A DNA stretch of 64,000 nucleotides from Mycobacterium sp. SVM_VP21 (GCA_024758765.1 CP101406.1:3658001-3722000); one strand, 5' to 3'; counted from the stretch's first letter, positions 19,026-27,746 are shown. Numbers and translations are program-made. The notes: generated by a model from the sequence alone, not told the origin.

Positions 19026-19280
19026 GCCTGCGCCTTCAGCTGTCGATAGTTGCGTCTACAGACCTTAGGCAATCGCCCGAGGCCACCTTGCTCGATCACG
19101 TCGGATCGGCGGCAAGACCCTCGGCCTGGGGAACCAGTCGGCATGGCGTGGAGTATCCGCGGTGGGGGTGACAGGGCCAGCGGGTAGCTGTCGTTGCCGA
19201 GCGACGGAGCGACTGTGGTTGCCGTACCCTGCGATGCCTACCAGGTCGCCCGCAATGACGACGCGGGCTAGCGTTGGGTT

Positions 19281-19610
19281 ATGCCGGTACCCACGGAGCA
19301 GAAGGTGACCGCGCTCAGCCGTGACTTCGGCTCGCGGCGTCTCGCGGAGCTACTTGGGGTGGACGCCGCACAGGTCGCGCGGTGGCAGGACGGCGATGCA
19401 ATCGATGGGGTCAACGCGGAGCGGGTGGACCTTCTCGAAGTCGTTATGGCCCACCTGTTGCAGCTGCATTCGATCGAGAACGCTCAGCGCTGGCTCGTCG
19501 GGCTGAACCCCAACCTTGGTGACCGTCGGCCTGCGGATCTCATCCGACGGCGGCGGACCCGCGAAGTGCTCGATGCGATTGCCAATGAGCGGGCCGGGAG
19601 TTTCGCCTGA
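19281..19610 (+). CDS. MbcA/Xre-type antitoxin-like protein (DUF2384), no toxin partner
   Basis: A 109-residue protein with an N-terminal helix-turn-helix (FGSRRLAELLGVDAAQVARW) and a C-terminal segment QRWLVGLNPNLGDRRPADLI that matches the ParS/Xre-like domain of RES-Xre toxin-antitoxin systems such as MbcA. In those systems the antitoxin is paired with an adjacent RES-domain NAD-degrading toxin. No RES gene is present here: the downstream DNA is a tniQ fragment on the other strand. A TANNNT -10-like box (TAGCGT) ends 6 nt before the ATG, so the transcript may be leaderless. It could be a solitary regulator, perhaps of the divergent restriction-modification gene. Confidence 0.7.
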   Translation: MPVPTEQKVTALSRDFGSRRLAELLGVDAAQVARWQDGDAIDGVNAERVDLLEVVMAHLLQLHSIENAQRWLVGLNPNLGDRRPADLIRRRRTREVLDAIANERAGSFA

Positions 19611-19641
19611 GGCCCGTGGCGTTTTGCCTGCGTCATCGGCG

Positions 19642-19786
19642 TCATGTGGCGACCTGTGCGCTATTCCTGGCGCCTCCGCGCGGTCGCAACGGTACTCCGT
19701 AGGTTTTCGCCCATCGGGCCATGGTGGTGGTGCTGACGCCGCGTTCGCGGGCGAGATCCGGTAGTGGGCGTTCACGGGTGACGGAC
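19642..19786 (-). pseudogene. C-terminal fragment of a second tniQ
   Basis: The reverse strand encodes about 48 residues that end at a TGA and closely match the last residues of the intact TniQ at 20,233: shared runs are RPLPDLARERGVSTTTMARW and GVPLR. Everything upstream of this tail is missing; homology stops near 19,786, before the stop codon of the XRE gene. It is the remnant of a related transposon or of a local duplication. Confidence 0.75.
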
Positions 19787-19833
19787 TTCCGAATGCACTT
19801 GGCGGTAAGCGGTCCGTGAGGCGGCGGGCTCGT

Positions 19834-20169
19834 CTAGTCAACCTGGCCGGGGGCAGTCCCCGGATACCGCGCTGAGGCCGCGTCGATCGTGATCGTGAGT
19901 CGTTGGCCGCAGGCACGAGCAAGTCGTTCGAGCAGCTCGAACGTAGGGGTACGGACGCCGGATTCGATGGCGGTAATCGCTGACTGGGTGACGCCCATCT
20001 TGCGGGCCAGTTCGACTTGAGTTAGTCCGGCGGCTTCGCGTGCACGGTAGGCGGTTTCGGCCAACTCGATTACCACGCTGGCGGTCGCGTAGGCCTCATC
20101 GAAAACGGCCCGATCCTCGGGGGTGAGATCAGCCAGAACCTGCGCGCGACGGTCGGTATAGCTGCTCAT
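19834..20169 (-). CDS. XRE-family HTH regulator, antitoxin-like
   Basis: A 111-residue protein with a leading helical region (AVFDEAYATASVVIELAETAYRA) and a C-terminal XRE helix-turn-helix (LTQVELARKMGVTQSAITAIE) followed by ERLARACGQRLTITI. This layout is typical of HigA-like antitoxins and transposon-borne repressors. AGGAG lies 9 nt before the ATG, and an imperfect palindrome GTCCTGC...GTAGGAC (about 20,184-20,204) could be its own operator. No toxin gene is next to it. It sits just downstream of tniQ on the same strand, so it may be cargo or a regulator of the transposition operon. Confidence 0.8.
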   Translation of the reverse strand: MSSYTDRRAQVLADLTPEDRAVFDEAYATASVVIELAETAYRAREAAGLTQVELARKMGVTQSAITAIESGVRTPTFELLERLARACGQRLTITIDAASARYPGTAPGQVD

Positions 20170-20232
20170 CGATTTACTCCTGTCCTGCTCGCAGCGTAGG
20201 ACGCGGCATTCGGTGCAGCCAATGGCGCCGAG

Positions 20233-22518
20233 TCAGGTGGCGATCTTGGCCTTATTCCTGGCCGCTCCTCCCCGTGTCCGTAGGGGTACACCATGGGTTT
20301 TCGCCCATCGAGCCATCGTTGTCGTGCTGACGCCGCGTTCGCGGGCGAGGTCGGGTAGCGGGCGTTGATGGGTGACGTATTGGGTGTAGAGCCAGTCGGG
20401 GTCAACGGTGTGCTTGGTTGCTCGGCCGGGTTTGCGTGTCTCGATCTGGTAGTCGGCGGCCAGGCGCGCGATGGTCTGTCGGCTGACACCAGCCTGGTCG
20501 GCGATCTCGGCAAGGCTCAACCCGCAGAGTGCGTACTGCTCGATGAAGGCCTCGCGTGGGTAGGCCTCTTTGGCGCGGCGGTAGGCGTTGAGGTCGGTGG
20601 CGGCCGATGGGGTTGGGTGGCAGGTGAGGAGGTAGCGGGCGGTGTCGAGGTCTGTGCCGGCATCTTCGGCGGCGTGGCCGAGGAACAGCCCCTGCTGGAT
20701 GCCGCGGTGCAGAGCGTCGAGATCGACGTGGTCGGGATTCTGGCCCGGCAGACGTAGGCCCTCCAGGAAGTCTGTGTCTGGCTCGAAATGTACTGGTTCG
20801 TCCCGGACCCCCTGCTCGGCAAGGAATTCCAGTGCGACGTGATCGAGCGCGTAGCTGAGCTCGGCGGTGAGGTAGTAGGGGAAGTCGGCGATTTTGGTCC
20901 GTAGAGCGGGGCTGATGTTCTCGCTACCGACCGGCATGCTGGAGATGCGTTCTTGCAAATAGGCTCGGGCCACCTGGGCGCGGGCCGGCCCGCGGCTGGT
21001 GGCGCCGGTTTCGCGGCAGATGCGCAGCCAGGTGTCGTCGGGCAGCAACTCGCGGTAGTCAAGACGGCGGCGGCGTGAGTAGTTGATCGGGACCGTTGAT
21101 TGGGCGAGGTGTTCAACCAGGGACAGCAGGGCCTTGCTGATATCGATCCAGTTGGCGTGTTGGTTGAGGAGCTGCAGAGCGCGCGAGACCCCATGGTCGT
21201 CGAGTGGGCTGCTTATGCTGCGGGCCAGCGGCGACAGTTTCGTCTTTGTGTCGATGAGCAATACTGCGGCCGAGAGCGCCGGTCGCAGCTGACGCAGATG
21301 ACTCCCGGGGACGGTCAACCGTAGGGCGACGTTCTGCCAGAGTGAGGTGGGGAGCTTGTCAACCTCGGTGATGCAACCCAATGTTCGGGTCGGGAAAGCC
21401 GGCCAGTTGCTGGTGGTGCGGAATCGGAGTTGTTCGCTGGGTTTGAGGCTCGGGCCTAGTGCTGCAAGTTGGGCAGCGCCAGCGATGCCTCCCGTCCACG
21501 CCAGGCGCGTAGTGGACGAGTGGGCGCCGCGTGAGCGGATCGCGGTGATCAGCCACCGCAGTGAGTCGCCTGCGGTTTGTACATCTCGTTGGTCGAGAGC
21601 CTGTAGTGCGGTGAGGGCGCCCGCGACGGTTACGCTCGCAGCCGTCGGCGCCTGTACAACGAGTGACTTCCTGGGACTCGCCGCCCGTGCGGTCGGCAGT
21701 TGTGGATGGTCCAGCTGGTAGGCGGTGAGCAGATCCTTGCCGATGATCGGTTCGAGTTCCGGTGGGCTGGCATAAGTGAGCGCTTTGACGGCGATTGCCC
21801 GTATGTCGGCGAGCACCTTGGCTGGTTGTTGCGGATCGTGGGCATAGACACCGCTGGTGACGACATCTGCGGTGATGATGTCGTTGATTCGGCGTTGGGC
21901 ACGCAGGACGCGATGCTCGTCGTTGTCGAAGGTGAGGACTTCAGCGGTGCTCAGATCCGCTCCGCACCGTTCGGCCCGGGTTGTGCGATTGTCCGCCGGT
22001 GCTGCGCAGTGTCCCGGTCGTGGGATGCCGTCAGCGGCTAACTGCCGGATTCGGGGGCGGACACCGCAGGCAGGGCAGGCGTCGGCGAGCAAACACCTGT
22101 GTTCGAGGCAGGTAAAGGTCCATCCAAGTCTCCAGGCCAGCTTCCAGCGGCCACCGGACTCGGCCAGGCAATGCGGGCAGTAGCGCGAGCCGGGCCGCGG
22201 CCCCCAAGGGAAGGTGGTGTCCAAGCGGGTAGGAGTCTTTATCACCGCTGCCGCTCGGCCGTCGTAGTGCGACAACGTCATTGCCGACAGGACTGTCGAG
22301 TTCACCGCGGTGGCCGCATGCAGGGCGGTCTGCTGATTCGGGGTCAGTCTGATCATCCAGCGGGGCACCGAGTGAAGCGCTGGCTCGGTCAGGTGGACCG
22401 CTACGCGGAGATCGCCCCAGCTGGTGTGGGTGCGGTGCCCGAGTGCTTCCAGCCAGGAGTCGAGTGCTTCGCCGGCAATCGGATCGACATTGATGGGGAT
22501 GCGTCGGATGTCGGTCAT
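20233..22518 (-). CDS. tniQ: TniQ-family transposition target protein, long form
   Basis: A 761-residue TniQ/TnsD-like protein. The N-terminal TniQ domain carries a zinc-binding region with Cys pairs (CPHCLAES near residue 118, then CLEHRC and ACPACG). A long helical middle follows, and the last 130 residues hold at least two helix-turn-helix units (LSLAEIADQAGVSRQTIARL and RPLPDLARERGVSTTTMARW). TniQ proteins choose the target site in Tn7- and Tn5053-like transposition. At 761 residues it is longer than typical Tn5053-type TniQ (about 400), in the size range of target-binding TnsD-like proteins. It overlaps tniB by an ATGA. Confidence 0.88.
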   Translation of the reverse strand: MTDIRRIPINVDPIAGEALDSWLEALGHRTHTSWGDLRVAVHLTEPALHSVPRWMIRLTPNQQTALHAATAVNSTVLSAMTLSHYDGRAAAVIKTPTRLDTTFPWGPRPGSRYCPHCLAESGGRWKLAWRLGWTFTCLEHRCLLADACPACGVRPRIRQLAADGIPRPGHCAAPADNRTTRAERCGADLSTAEVLTFDNDEHRVLRAQRRINDIITADVVTSGVYAHDPQQPAKVLADIRAIAVKALTYASPPELEPIIGKDLLTAYQLDHPQLPTARAASPRKSLVVQAPTAASVTVAGALTALQALDQRDVQTAGDSLRWLITAIRSRGAHSSTTRLAWTGGIAGAAQLAALGPSLKPSEQLRFRTTSNWPAFPTRTLGCITEVDKLPTSLWQNVALRLTVPGSHLRQLRPALSAAVLLIDTKTKLSPLARSISSPLDDHGVSRALQLLNQHANWIDISKALLSLVEHLAQSTVPINYSRRRRLDYRELLPDDTWLRICRETGATSRGPARAQVARAYLQERISSMPVGSENISPALRTKIADFPYYLTAELSYALDHVALEFLAEQGVRDEPVHFEPDTDFLEGLRLPGQNPDHVDLDALHRGIQQGLFLGHAAEDAGTDLDTARYLLTCHPTPSAATDLNAYRRAKEAYPREAFIEQYALCGLSLAEIADQAGVSRQTIARLAADYQIETRKPGRATKHTVDPDWLYTQYVTHQRPLPDLARERGVSTTTMARWAKTHGVPLRTRGGAARNKAKIAT

Positions 22519-23639
22519 GACGCTCGCACGCTGACTCGCGTGGTGAGCTTGCCGGCTTGCAGTGCAGACTGCAGTTCCTGGCGGGCCTTCTCTGAGGCTT
22601 CGTCGTTTTTCACCCGGTCGAGTAGGTCTCGGGTAAGCCGTTCGGATCCGGTCCGCACGGCGCGTTGGCAGCCCCGGTTGACCAGCGTGATCAGTGATCC
22701 GATATGCCCGGTGGATCGGGCATACAGGTAGTCGGAGAGCTCATCGGCCAGCATGCCCGGGTGACTGTCGGCCAGGACAATCCGGCGCTCCAGGGTCAAC
22801 AGGAGATCACGCCATCGTTTGCGCTCTGCCTTGGTCTTGATGGTGAATGCGTCCATCCCGAGCTTTGTTGTACGCCTGCCTGTTTGGGCGATGATCGCAT
22901 CCTGGTAGGACGACCCCTCCGAGAACAGCCCGTGCTTGGTCAGCCCAACGCCGATATAGATGATGGTGACCGGGAATTCGTTGGCGATGTATTTGAAGTG
23001 GTTGCTGATTTCCACACCTTGGGTGTTGCGCCAGCGCAGGAAGTGCAGGTCGTCGATCATCAACAGGCGGGTTTGGCAGGCCAGTACGCAGTCCAGGGCT
23101 CGGTGGGCCAACTGCGCGGCGGTCCCGCGATGGGTGCCGGGGTGGCCGAAGTAGTCGAGCATGGCTCGGTTGAAATCGACCATGCCGGTGTTGCCGGTCA
23201 AGCCCACCCGACAGACGGGGATTCGCCGGTGCCCTCCTGGCGTTGCCGATCCGCGTTCGGTGATTTCGCGGCGGTGGAAGTCGCGGGCGAAGGCTAGGGC
23301 TGCGGTGGTCTTCCCCAGTCCGGGGTATCCGTCAATGGCGACAGCGCTTTTGGGTTTGTCGCCGGTTTGATGGTTGCTGTCGACGATGTCCCAGAGTTGT
23401 TCGTGCAGCTCGGCGAGTTGCGGTGTCCGCAAGGGTCCGAGGTTGGCGTGCCAGGTGCGTCGTTGGGCGTTGTAGTCGATCAGCGCGGCCTCGCCGAGTG
23501 CCTTGATCCCTGCCCGGGTCAGCGGTTCGGGACGGGTCAGCACCGGGGCCTCGGCGAAAGCGAAGAATCCTTCGTTGCGCGCCAGCGTGAGATTGTCCAG
23601 GTTCGCCGGGTGTGGCGGCGGCTGCACCGCGGCAGTCAT
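22515..23639 (-). CDS. tniB: TniB/TnsC-like AAA+ transposition ATPase
   Basis: A 374-residue ATPase with Walker A GYPGLGKTT (104-112) and Walker B LLMIDDLHFL. It is of the TniB/TnsC type, which links the transposase to the target-selecting protein. The start at 23639 gives an ATGA overlap with the transposase gene; an upstream in-frame extension has no support. Its end overlaps tniQ by another ATGA. In Tn7-like systems ATP-bound rings of this protein assemble on target DNA and recruit TnsAB. Confidence 0.9.
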   Translation of the reverse strand: MTAAVQPPPHPANLDNLTLARNEGFFAFAEAPVLTRPEPLTRAGIKALGEAALIDYNAQRRTWHANLGPLRTPQLAELHEQLWDIVDSNHQTGDKPKSAVAIDGYPGLGKTTAALAFARDFHRREITERGSATPGGHRRIPVCRVGLTGNTGMVDFNRAMLDYFGHPGTHRGTAAQLAHRALDCVLACQTRLLMIDDLHFLRWRNTQGVEISNHFKYIANEFPVTIIYIGVGLTKHGLFSEGSSYQDAIIAQTGRRTTKLGMDAFTIKTKAERKRWRDLLLTLERRIVLADSHPGMLADELSDYLYARSTGHIGSLITLVNRGCQRAVRTGSERLTRDLLDRVKNDEASEKARQELQSALQAGKLTTRVSVRAS

Positions 23640-25777
23640 GCGTCCTCCCATGCAGTGGCGTAGAACTCGTCGGGGTCGTCGCTGCTGTCGTCGTCGCCAC
23701 ACTCGTCATGAGGTGGTTCGTCAGCCAAGGGTCGCCCGCTATCGTCCGCGCCTCCCTCAGTGGTCTGGTCCGGCAGTGCCGGTTGGACCGATGACAGGGC
23801 CTGCACCAATTGCTGTGTGCTATCGGTTGCGGCACAGAGCAGTTCGTCGTCGCGGGATTGGCGCAGCGCCAGGCGTCGTTCGGTTGGTGTTTTGCCCAGT
23901 CCGAGGTTCCACCGTTCCAGCAGGAGCTCCATCGCGAGCTCGTCATTGGGATAGGTGAATTTCTGTCGCGCCAGCCCGCGGCCGAAGGCCAGTGCATCGT
24001 CGCCGAAAGGTGCTGTGAGCGCTCCCGCGTGCTCCCACATCAGGGGGTACCACGTTCGTTCACTCGGATCACGGAAGTAGACGCGGGAGATGTCGTCAGG
24101 GTGGTAGTGAACCGGCCACCGCCCGCCGGGGTAAGGGCTGCGCTGGTCGCGATAACGATCCAGGGCTGGCCCGTTGTACTTCCTGCCCCGGATCTCGATG
24201 CCGGTGTGCTGGATAGTGCGCTTTTCAACGGGGAGAAACTCGAGGGCAAGATCACGGTCTCGCGGAGCTTCGATATACCCGGCGCGGGCAAGACCGTGTT
24301 CGAACATAACCGCCGGCGACAGGTCCAGCGCCGGCAGGCCCGGTTCCACCAGTCCGCGGTGGGGCCGCCGATGATACACCACCGCAATCCATTCGCGGAT
24401 GATCGCTTCGAGTTCGTCGATGTAGAAGTGCGCATCGTCTTCGGGTGCGACTCCGCGGGAGTGGATGTCGGGACCTTTATAGCCGGGCAGGTACTGCAGC
24501 AAGCCTTCCCGGACGGTGCGGAAGAAGCGTTCGACCGGACCTTTGTCACGTCCGGTGCGCAGCCGTGCAGGTTGGATGGAGATACCCATACGTTGGCACA
24601 CGCTGGTCATGTGCTCGGACACATAGATTTTGCCGTGGTCCACCAGAAGCGTCTCGGGAACGATCGCGGGCCCGACTGCTCGCGCGCCTTCACGGTCAAT
24701 CGCCGCGACGTCGAGCAGCACCGACCGAGGTATACCGTGTTCGGGCCACGTGGCCTCCTTCGGCCAGGCCGTCGGTGCCGGCGCCGGCCGATAGGTCTGG
24801 TATAAAACCGTCGCCGCATCGATTGACTTTGTCGAGACCGGTGTCAGACGCAGACCGGTGATGCAGCGTGTATACCAATCCATGGCCACGGTGAGCTCGA
24901 CCTGGACCCAGCGCAACGTGATCGGGTCCATGGCGAAGACATCGAGTCGGGTGGTGTCCATCAGCAGGTATTCGCCGGGACGGGTGGGCCGCAATTTCCC
25001 GAGGACACCCGGGTTACGCGCGGCGATGTCCCGGTTGCGTTTGGTACTCAACCGAAATGTCGGATGTTTTGACTCCAGCGCGGTCAGGGTCCGGTAAGCG
25101 GTGGCGCGGCTCGGCAACGGTATGACGTCAGGACCGAAGCGGGCGATGACGCGCGCGTTGGTGTGTTTGATCACCGCCGTTCGTGACGGGCGCGAGAGAT
25201 CGGTGTGTTCCACCATGATCTCCAGGGCGGTCTCCCACCACCTGACATCCACGCCCGGCACGTTCTGTACGCGCAGGGTCTTGGCGTTAGCCAGGCCTGC
25301 CTCGCCGTGTTCGGAGAACGCGGCCACCATGCGCTGAACAGTGCGCGCGTCGACTTCGAGCTCTGCGGCCTTGGCGTGATACCTGGCCGTAAGTGGCAGC
25401 TCGGGGTGGTATTCCGGTCGAGGCTCACCTGGCTCGGCCGTCGCCTCATACCCGGAGCGATATCCGGTGAGGACCTCCCGGATGTGGCCCGCACGTTCCC
25501 GGATTCGGTTCCGTTCTTCTTTGTTGAGCATCGCCAGGACCGTTGCAGCGACATCACGGGGGTTCGGTGATCCGTCGGTTCGGGTGGCCTCGTCGTGCGG
25601 ATGATTGTGGCGGTAGGCGAGCAGCTCTCGAAGTGATACGCCGCGGATTTGTTCGGTCCCAACGGTTTTCACCGTGGCGACATTGCCTCCGGTGCCGGTA
25701 CGGATCTCCACGATCTGGACCAGCTCACCCTCGTAGCAGAGGCGACTATCTGGGCCGATGCGAAGTCGCTCGTTCAT
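23636..25777 (-). CDS. tniA: TniA/TnsB-like DDE transposase
   Basis: A 713-residue Mu/Tn7-type transposase. A long N-terminal DNA-binding region contains helix-turn-helix segments, then an rve core with the catalytic triad: Asp in LLMDTTRLDVF (near 274), Asp in LLVDHGKIYV (near 380) and Glu in GRDKGPVERFF (near 416), the last two about 36 residues apart. A Mu-C-like C-terminus follows, with an acidic, disordered tail that probably contacts the ATPase. It makes the 3' cuts and strand transfer. The ATG at 25777 overlaps the tnsA-like stop (ATGA). Confidence 0.93.
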   Translation of the reverse strand: MNERLRIGPDSRLCYEGELVQIVEIRTGTGGNVATVKTVGTEQIRGVSLRELLAYRHNHPHDEATRTDGSPNPRDVAATVLAMLNKEERNRIRERAGHIREVLTGYRSGYEATAEPGEPRPEYHPELPLTARYHAKAAELEVDARTVQRMVAAFSEHGEAGLANAKTLRVQNVPGVDVRWWETALEIMVEHTDLSRPSRTAVIKHTNARVIARFGPDVIPLPSRATAYRTLTALESKHPTFRLSTKRNRDIAARNPGVLGKLRPTRPGEYLLMDTTRLDVFAMDPITLRWVQVELTVAMDWYTRCITGLRLTPVSTKSIDAATVLYQTYRPAPAPTAWPKEATWPEHGIPRSVLLDVAAIDREGARAVGPAIVPETLLVDHGKIYVSEHMTSVCQRMGISIQPARLRTGRDKGPVERFFRTVREGLLQYLPGYKGPDIHSRGVAPEDDAHFYIDELEAIIREWIAVVYHRRPHRGLVEPGLPALDLSPAVMFEHGLARAGYIEAPRDRDLALEFLPVEKRTIQHTGIEIRGRKYNGPALDRYRDQRSPYPGGRWPVHYHPDDISRVYFRDPSERTWYPLMWEHAGALTAPFGDDALAFGRGLARQKFTYPNDELAMELLLERWNLGLGKTPTERRLALRQSRDDELLCAATDSTQQLVQALSSVQPALPDQTTEGGADDSGRPLADEPPHDECGDDDSSDDPDEFYATAWEDA

Positions 25778-26589
25778 GACCGTGCCCCCGTGCGCAGGAC
25801 GGAGGTTGCCTGCAGCGGGACGTCGAGATCGGTGACCCACGTTCCGTTCCACAGTAGGTGGCAGATCGCCGCGCGCACCAACGGACGCGACAAGTCGGGG
25901 AGGGCGGCGGTCGCTTGCCCGACGGTCAGACAGTCGAGATCCGCCTTCCTGACCAGTTCCAGGACTTGCTTGTTGATTCGGCGTTCGTCGCGATAGCCGG
26001 CCAGAAAACGCAGGTTGGCCAGTTCAACTGGGGGCGGCTCGCTCCACACTTCGTAATCCCATCCGTGGTCCTCGATGAGTTGGCGTGCCCACGACAAGGT
26101 GTAGGCGACCGTGGGGGCACTCACGCGGTGTCGCAGCTTGACCTCGACGACCACCGGACCGTTCGGCGTGCGCAAGAGGAAGTCGGGGATGTGCCGGCGC
26201 CACCGGCCATCGACCTCGGCTTCCAGCAGGAACGGTTGAGCCACGATCGAGGTGACGTTTTGGTCGAAGTCGGCGTAGATCAGCCGTGCGAGCTCCAATC
26301 GCGATTCGTAGATGACGTGATCGCGTTGGGTCCTGGACCAGTAGGTCCCCGAGTAGTGCTGCTGGCCGTACCACCAGCGGAAGGTCCGCCACGGGGCCAG
26401 CGGTGCGGCCAAGACTGCCGCGGCGTCGTCCCAGTCGAGTGTTTCGACGGAATCATCCGTGGTTCGGAACCGGACTGTGGCGGTGGCTGGATCGACCTGG
26501 ATCAGTCGATCGGGTCCATCGGCGGGCGGCCGGATGGGCGGCACGGGTTCGTGCCCGTTGACAAGCGCGCTCGAATACGTTGAAATCAT
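25774..26589 (-). CDS. TnsA-like endonuclease subunit of heteromeric transposase
   Basis: A 271-residue protein with the TnsA catalytic core: Glu in VIYESRLELARL, Asp in RHIPDFLL and the EVK of VVVEVKLRHR, a PD-(D/E)xK arrangement, then a winged-helix-like C-terminal half (VGQATAALPDLSRPLVRAAICHL). TnsA makes the 5' cuts so that the element is excised rather than copied as a cointegrate. It is the first gene of a four-gene operon with tniA, tniB and tniQ. Tn5053-like elements lack TnsA, so this element is Tn7-like in mechanism. Confidence 0.88.
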   Translation of the reverse strand: MISTYSSALVNGHEPVPPIRPPADGPDRLIQVDPATATVRFRTTDDSVETLDWDDAAAVLAAPLAPWRTFRWWYGQQHYSGTYWSRTQRDHVIYESRLELARLIYADFDQNVTSIVAQPFLLEAEVDGRWRRHIPDFLLRTPNGPVVVEVKLRHRVSAPTVAYTLSWARQLIEDHGWDYEVWSEPPPVELANLRFLAGYRDERRINKQVLELVRKADLDCLTVGQATAALPDLSRPLVRAAICHLLWNGTWVTDLDVPLQATSVLRTGARS

Positions 26590-26642
26590 GAGGGTCCCTT
26601 CGCATGGGGGTTAGTTCGAATTGCGGCGCATGTGCCGCTACC

Positions 26643-26669
26643 AAGGCCGAGTCGCAACCTCGGCCTTTT
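26643..26669 (+). terminator. Hairpin with short T tail
   Basis: A perfect 9-bp stem AAGGCCGAG/CTCGGCCTT with a 7-nt loop, followed by TT on the plus strand. It lies just upstream of the transposition operon and could stop plus-strand read-through into it. It is a weak terminator by T-tract length. Confidence 0.4.
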
Positions 26670-26682
26670 GGTATTTCTAGGG

Positions 26683-26700
26683 GTTGTCAGTGCGACAACA
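26683..26700. other. Candidate transposon terminal sequence
   Basis: Read from the reverse strand this spot gives TGTTGTCGCACTGACAACC, beginning with the TGT found at Tn7-like ends and placed about 100 bp upstream of the tnsA-like gene, where the right end is expected. It also forms a small palindrome (GTTGTC/GACAAC). No matching left end or target duplication was found by eye. Confidence 0.25.
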
Positions 26701-26705
26701 TCTAC

Positions 26706-26963
26706 TCAATCGTGGCTGTCCGCACCTCCCGCCGTTGCTGGCTTCTTGACCGCTGACTGCCTGTGATCGGTTGGCGCAGCGGTGATTTCAGATACTGCTT
26801 CACTTCTGAAAGCGTGTTCGTAACCGAGTTCGATGAGCTTGGCGCCAGCCGTGGATAGCGAGACATTCCAATCTTGAGCGCACCAGTAGAGGACCTCGGC
26901 AGCTCTTTGGGGAAGTCGAAGCTCCACCCGAACTATGTCTCGTGGTCGAAGTCTCGGGCGCAT
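26706..26963 (-). CDS. Small protein, possible ribbon-helix-helix fold
   Basis: An 85-residue protein from the ATG at 26963, which has GGAAGG upstream; two further in-frame ATGs upstream lack binding sites. Residues VRVELRLPQRAAEVLYWCAQDWNVSLSTAGAKLIELG form a short strand followed by two helices, as in ribbon-helix-helix DNA-binding proteins. The C-terminal 30 residues are polar and probably disordered. It lies between the transposition operon and the XRE operon. The family assignment is tentative. Confidence 0.45.
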   Translation of the reverse strand: MRPRLRPRDIVRVELRLPQRAAEVLYWCAQDWNVSLSTAGAKLIELGYEHAFRSEAVSEITAAPTDHRQSAVKKPATAGGADSHD

Positions 26964-27214
26964 CGCCGACCTTGCCTTCCGCTGATTACGTCGTCCACGT
27001 CCGGTGGACCACCGTTGGAACGCCATTGTTATGCCAGTATCAAACACCCTGGCGGACAAAATGTCTCGGGCAGAAAATCGCTCCGGCAGACACATTCAAG
27101 CAGCGCTACACAATTCGTAAACAGTTGCGCGGCTACGCTATTGCGTGATTGGAGGAAAAATCCCTGGACAGCACGGATGCCTTCCCAGAAAACTCAGTCC
27201 TGAGACGCCGCAGA
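26964..27214. other. Intergenic stretch, nothing recognised
   Basis: Low-GC sequence for this genome, with many A-rich words and no supported gene on either strand. It separates the small RHH-like gene from the XRE operon. Confidence 0.35.
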
Positions 27215-27394
27215 TCACACACAGTGACGTTCGTCACACCGTTTCGTTGGTGGTGCAGTAGTTGTAGCTGATGTCAGTGGGGAATGCTTTTGCTGCCGCT
27301 CGAAAGCCTTGTACGCATGCGGCTTTTCGCATGACAGGTCGATGCCCGGTGAAGTGGGGGCTATCGCGACAAGCCGAGTGGGCAGATCATCCAT
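27215..27394 (-). pseudogene. Probable truncated partner of the XRE antitoxin
   Basis: A 59-codon frame whose ATG overlaps the last codons of the XRE gene (ATGGATGA), the translational coupling expected of a toxin-antitoxin pair. After about 12 protein-like residues (MDDLPTRLVAIA) the sequence becomes Thr/Lys-rich and unstructured until a stop. The most likely reading is that the body of the toxin gene was lost and unrelated DNA follows. Confidence 0.4.
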
Positions 27395-27740
27395 TTGCGC
27401 CGTGCCGCAGGGCAGCAGCAAACGCGTCTTGATCGGCGCGCCGGCGGGTCAACTGGTTCGGCGTCAGGCGCGCGTCAGTGGCATCAAGTACGTCATCGTG
27501 ATCATCGTAGGGGGCCAACTTGATTCGGACTTCGAGGTCGACCGCCGCCAGGATACGCAACAGGACGGGAAGTGACGGTTGCCGCGTGCCCGATTCGATG
27601 CGGGCGATCGTCGACTGTGGCATATCAGCCAATTCGGCGAGCTGCCGCTGCGATACGCCGGCCCGGCTCCGGGCTACTTTCAACAGATTTCCCGCCAGCC
27701 GCTCCGCGTACCCGACTCCCGTCGGCCCCGTTCGCGCCAT
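27387..27740 (-). CDS. XRE-family HTH antitoxin-like protein
   Basis: A 117-residue protein with a clear helix-turn-helix (VSQRQLAELADMPQSTIARIE) and the following SGTRQPSLPVLLRILAAVDLEVRI typical of antitoxin or repressor XRE proteins. A perfect 8-bp inverted repeat (27,747-27,768) lies directly upstream. A TATCGT box inside it ends 6 nt before the ATG, so the gene is probably leaderless and self-repressed. The downstream overlapping partner frame is degenerate. In other actinobacteria such HTH proteins are paired with nucleotidyltransferase-like toxins; that identity cannot be shown here. Confidence 0.8.
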   Translation of the reverse strand: MARTGPTGVGYAERLAGNLLKVARSRAGVSQRQLAELADMPQSTIARIESGTRQPSLPVLLRILAAVDLEVRIKLAPYDDHDDVLDATDARLTPNQLTRRRADQDAFAAALRHGANG

Positions 27741-27746
27741 AACACC

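Noticed and set aside
19026..19280. Left transposon end near TGTCGTTGCC at 19,190
   Set aside because: Only the first five bases agree with the candidate right end; no further similarity.
26683..26700. Definitive right end of the Tn7-like element
   Set aside because: The TGT end and position fit, but no matching left end or target duplication was seen, so it is kept only as a low-confidence feature.
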